Assembly (NCBI GenBank): GCA_902490145.1
Contig: CABUCT010000052.1
Span: 1 to 8,202, forward strand
Direction: 5' to 3'
Length of the DNA stretch: 8,202 nucleotides
DNA from: an uncultured Oscillospiraceae bacterium
GTDB taxonomy: Bacteria; Bacillota; Clostridia; Oscillospirales; Acutalibacteraceae
Shown here: piece after piece, positions 5,792 to 8,202 of the stretch
Layout of the letters: the number at the start of each line of letters is the position of its first letter
Numbering within the stretch: position 1 is the stretch's first letter
Translations under genes and position numbers: made by a program
Notes under the pieces: model-generated
The model's input: the letters and a program-made list of their open reading frames with translations, nothing else
Told to the model about the DNA's origin: nothing
Databases searched by the model: none

Positions 5792-7966
5792 TTACAGATG
5801 AAGAACACGATCTTTAATTTCCTGTGTACGTCCCTGATTCCAATACTGCGTTCCTATATATCCGCAGGTACGTCTTGCAACATTCATCTTATCCTGATCC
5901 TGGTTTCCGCATTTCGGACAAGTCCAAACAAGTTTTCCGTTTTGTTCTTTGATTTCAATTTCTCCGTCCCATCCGCAGACCTGGCAATAATCGCTCTTTG
6001 TATTAAGCTCAGCATACATAATATGATCGTAAATAAATTTCATGACCTGCAAAACTGCTTCAATATTGTCCTGCATGTTCGGAACTTCTACATAGCTGAT
6101 AGCTCCACCTGGAGAGAGTGCCTGGAACTTTGCTTCAAATTCCAGTTTTGAGAAAGCGTCAATATCTTCGGAAACATGTATATGATAGCTGTTTGTAATA
6201 TAGCCCTTGTCGGTAACTCCTTCGATAATACCGAATCTACGCTGAAGTGATTTTGCAAATTTATAGGTTGTGGATTCAAGTGGAGTTCCATAAAGACTGA
6301 AGTCAATGTTGTGTTTTTCTTTCCACTTTTTGCAGGCATCATTCATATGCTGCATAACCTCAAGAGCAAACGGCGTGGCAGACGGATCGGTATGTGATTT
6401 TCCGGTCATATATTTTACACACTCATAAAGTCCTGCGTATCCAAGAGAGATCGTTGAATATCCGCCGTAAAGAAGCTTATCGATCTTTTCTCCTTTATTA
6501 AGCCTTGCAAGTGCACCGTATTGCCAAAGAATCGGGGCTGCATCCGAAAGCGTTCCTTTCAGTCTTTCATGACGACATAAAAGGGCACGATAGCACAAAT
6601 CAAGACGCTCGTCAAATATCTTCCAAAACTTGTCGATATTTCCGCCCGAAGAAAGAGCAACATCAGGGAGATTTATGGTTACAACACCTTGGTTAAAACG
6701 CCCGTAATATTTCGGCTTTCCGTTTTCATCAACATACGGAGTTAAGAAGCTTCGGCATCCCATACACGTATAGCAATGGCCTTCTCCGTTTTTGTCGATC
6801 TTAAGCTCCAACATTTTCTTTTCGGAAATATAGTCGGGAACCATACGCTTTGCAGTACATTTTGCAGCAAGCTTTGTAAGATAATAATAAGGGGAATCTT
6901 CGTGAACATTGTCCTCTTCCAAAACATAAATAAGTTTTGGAAAAGCAGGAGTTACTCGAACCCCTTTTTCATTTTTAACGCCGAGATAACGCTGTTCAAG
7001 GGTTTCCTCAATGATCATTGCAAGATCTTTTTTCTCCTGATCATTTTTGGCTTCGCCCAAATACATAAACACAGTGACAAAAGGTGCCTGTCCGTTTGTA
7101 GTGAGAAGGGTCACAACCTGATACTGAATGGTTTGAACACCCTTGCGGACTTCCTCGCGAAGTCGGCGTTCAACAAGATCGGAAAATTGTTCATCTGTCA
7201 GGGTTCTTCCGATAAGCTCATTTTCGGCCATGACATCTTTTCTTATCTTATCACGGCTGACCTGAACAAAAGGTGCAAGGTGAGTGAGGGATATAGACTG
7301 TCCTCCGTATTGATTTGACGCAACCTGAGCAATTATTTGGGTTGCGATGTTGCAAGCGGTGGAAAAGCTATGCGGACGCTCGATCATCGTTCCGGTTATA
7401 ACTGTTCCGTTCTCTAGCATATCCTCTAAATTGACCAAATCGCAATTGTGCATATGCTGAGCAAAATAATCCGAATCATGAAAATGAATTATACCTTCAT
7501 TATGTGCATCAACAATATCCTGTGGAAGTAAAATACGGTTGGTAATGTCTCTTGATACTTCACCTGCCATATAATCTCTTTGTGTCGAATTTATTACAGG
7601 ATTTTTGTTCGAATTTTCCTGTTTCGCCTCTTCGTTATTGCATTCAATAAGGCTGAGAATCTTATCGTCAGTTGTGTTTGACTGACGAACAAGGGTTCTG
7701 GTATAACGATAGGTAATATATGATTTGGCAACTTCAAAAGCACCGTGTGCCATAATCTGATGCTCTACCATATCCTGAACTTCTTCCACAACGGGAGATC
7801 TTCCGAGTTGTTCACAAGAAAGCACCACACTTTGAGCAATTCTCTGTATTTGTACAGGTGTCATACGGTCTTTTTCTTCAACAGTTTCATTAGCTTTGCT
7901 GATTGCATTTATAATTTTAGTAATATCAAATATTGCTTCTGAACCGTTTCTCTTAATAATCTTCAT
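5792..7966 (-). CDS. nrdD: Anaerobic (class III) ribonucleoside-triphosphate reductase
   Basis: NrdD reduces ribonucleoside triphosphates to dNTPs without oxygen, using a glycyl radical made by NrdG. From the chosen start the protein is 724 aa, a normal length. An ATP-cone regulatory domain fills about 3-95, starting KIIKRNGSEAIFDITKI. The catalytic core includes CYTCMGCRSFL (398-408), with C401/C404 in the conserved block expected to hold active-site cysteines. The C-terminal zinc site is C661, C664, C683 and C686. The glycyl-radical motif RTCGYIG is at 699-705 with G702 as the radical residue. The ATG at 7966 is preceded by GGAGG with a 7-nt spacer. An in-frame upstream ATG at 8056 would overlap the -35 box and add 30 non-homologous residues, so I reject it. 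Two NrdR-box-like sites at the promoter imply control by NrdR. Confidence 0.97.
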   Translation of the reverse strand: MKIIKRNGSEAIFDITKIINAISKANETVEEKDRMTPVQIQRIAQSVVLSCEQLGRSPVVEEVQDMVEHQIMAHGAFEVAKSYITYRYTRTLVRQSNTTDDKILSLIECNNEEAKQENSNKNPVINSTQRDYMAGEVSRDITNRILLPQDIVDAHNEGIIHFHDSDYFAQHMHNCDLVNLEDMLENGTVITGTMIERPHSFSTACNIATQIIAQVASNQYGGQSISLTHLAPFVQVSRDKIRKDVMAENELIGRTLTDEQFSDLVERRLREEVRKGVQTIQYQVVTLLTTNGQAPFVTVFMYLGEAKNDQEKKDLAMIIEETLEQRYLGVKNEKGVRVTPAFPKLIYVLEEDNVHEDSPYYYLTKLAAKCTAKRMVPDYISEKKMLELKIDKNGEGHCYTCMGCRSFLTPYVDENGKPKYYGRFNQGVVTINLPDVALSSGGNIDKFWKIFDERLDLCYRALLCRHERLKGTLSDAAPILWQYGALARLNKGEKIDKLLYGGYSTISLGYAGLYECVKYMTGKSHTDPSATPFALEVMQHMNDACKKWKEKHNIDFSLYGTPLESTTYKFAKSLQRRFGIIEGVTDKGYITNSYHIHVSEDIDAFSKLEFEAKFQALSPGGAISYVEVPNMQDNIEAVLQVMKFIYDHIMYAELNTKSDYCQVCGWDGEIEIKEQNGKLVWTCPKCGNQDQDKMNVARRTCGYIGTQYWNQGRTQEIKDRVLHL

Positions 7967-7998
7967 ATCATTTCCTCCGCAAAATTTCCATTTATTTA

Positions 7999-8014
7999 AA
8001 ACAATATGTTGTGC
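7999..8014 (-). promoter_or_regulatory. NrdR box, downstream copy
   Basis: GCACAACATATTGTTT on the minus strand matches the NrdR consensus acaCwAtATaTwGtgt, as I remember it, at 13 of 16 positions. It lies in the 5' leader, just downstream of the expected start of transcription. NrdR is the ATP/dATP-sensing repressor of ribonucleotide reductase genes. Confidence 0.72.
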
Positions 8015-8027
8015 TTTATTGATTTTG

Positions 8028-8056
8028 ATTATAGCAGATATAGTATTACTTGTCAA
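8028..8056 (-). promoter_or_regulatory. Consensus promoter of nrdD
   Basis: On the minus strand a perfect -35 TTGACA (8056-8051) and a perfect -10 TATAAT (8033-8028) are 17 bp apart, with TGC upstream of the -10 (an extended -10). Transcription should start near 8021, giving a leader of about 55 nt. The -10 and spacer overlap the upstream NrdR-like box, so repression would block polymerase directly. Confidence 0.9.
8031..8046 (-). promoter_or_regulatory. NrdR box, upstream degenerate copy
   Basis: ATACTATATCTGCTAT on the minus strand matches the NrdR consensus at about 11 of 16 positions. It is weaker on its own. Its centre is 32 bp from that of the downstream box, close to three helical turns, which is the arrangement known for paired NrdR boxes. 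It overlaps the -10 hexamer. Confidence 0.55.
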
Positions 8057-8084
8057 TTATAAAATACAAAATGTATTATATTTT

Positions 8085-8137
8085 CATAAAATAAACAGCC
8101 GCCAACCCCAAACATTTTGGATCTGACAGCTGTTTAT
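8085..8137 (-). terminator. Intrinsic terminator of the upstream transcript
   Basis: ATAAACAGC (8091-8099) pairs with GCTGTTTAT (8129-8137). Inner blocks pair too (GTCA/TGGC and CCAAA/TTTGG on the minus strand), giving a long imperfect hairpin. The minus strand then continues TTTATG after a T-rich stem end. It lies about 35 bp before the nrdD promoter and probably ends a minus-strand gene right of the window. The remaining 8138-8202 is AT-rich, with stops in all minus frames, and shows no recognisable coding sequence. Confidence 0.72.
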
Positions 8138-8202
8138 AAATATAGATGAGAACTTTATTTTAATCCCTTATTAATTTAATTCTTTATTTCTCTATAACTA
8201 AA

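Noticed and set aside
6776..7318. Plus-strand 180-codon ORF
   Set aside because: It lies wholly antisense to the conserved catalytic core of nrdD and has no recognisable motif.
7967..8056. N-terminal 30-residue extension of NrdD from an upstream ATG
   Set aside because: The upstream ATG overlaps the -35 box and would be upstream of the expected start of transcription. The ATG at 7966 has a GGAGG site and starts the conserved ATP-cone sequence.

Overview
The window looks like ordinary chromosome from a low-GC, strictly anaerobic Firmicute of class Clostridia, probably Oscillospirales/Ruminococcaceae-like. The reasons are AT-rich intergenic DNA, the class III (oxygen-independent) ribonucleotide reductase NrdD/NrdG, a tRNA-sensing T-box leader, strong GGAGG-type ribosome binding sites and near-consensus TTGACA-N17-TATAAT promoters. 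The taxon is inferred, not proven. Every gene I can support is on the minus strand, so the window reads right to left.

Right end (8202 to 5146): an intrinsic terminator closes an upstream transcript that lies outside the window. A consensus promoter carrying two NrdR-box-like palindromes 32 bp apart then drives nrdD. A 124-bp gap follows, holding a 12-bp perfect inverted repeat and a 19-codon small ORF, and then nrdG. NrdG installs the glycyl radical on NrdD, so the pair makes dNTPs without oxygen. A phosphohexomutase gene starts 14 bp after nrdG and is probably co-transcribed.

Middle (3619 to 2145): an AT-rich spacer holds a second consensus promoter, which drives a MinD-type ATPase gene and mgsA (methylglyoxal synthase). 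A clear intrinsic terminator follows. Three positions of MgsA that are acidic or histidine in the E. coli active site are all Asn here.

Left part (2109 to 435): rlmD, a TRAM/4Fe-4S 23S rRNA uracil-C5 methyltransferase, ends in TAG. Directly downstream, the minus strand still encodes a recognisable C-terminal extension in broken form: the TAG, a frameshift and a later TAA. The gene appears to have lost its tail recently.

Left end (434 to 1): a perfect-consensus promoter starts a complete T-box leader. Its specifier triplet is UGG (Trp) and its T-box bulge is UGGC, which would match a tRNA ending in GCCA, as expected for tRNA-Trp. The regulated gene lies left of the window. Two more hairpins follow the T-box terminator: one looks like a second terminator, the other encloses a Shine-Dalgarno-like sequence. 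I see no mobile element, CRISPR array, tRNA or rRNA gene.
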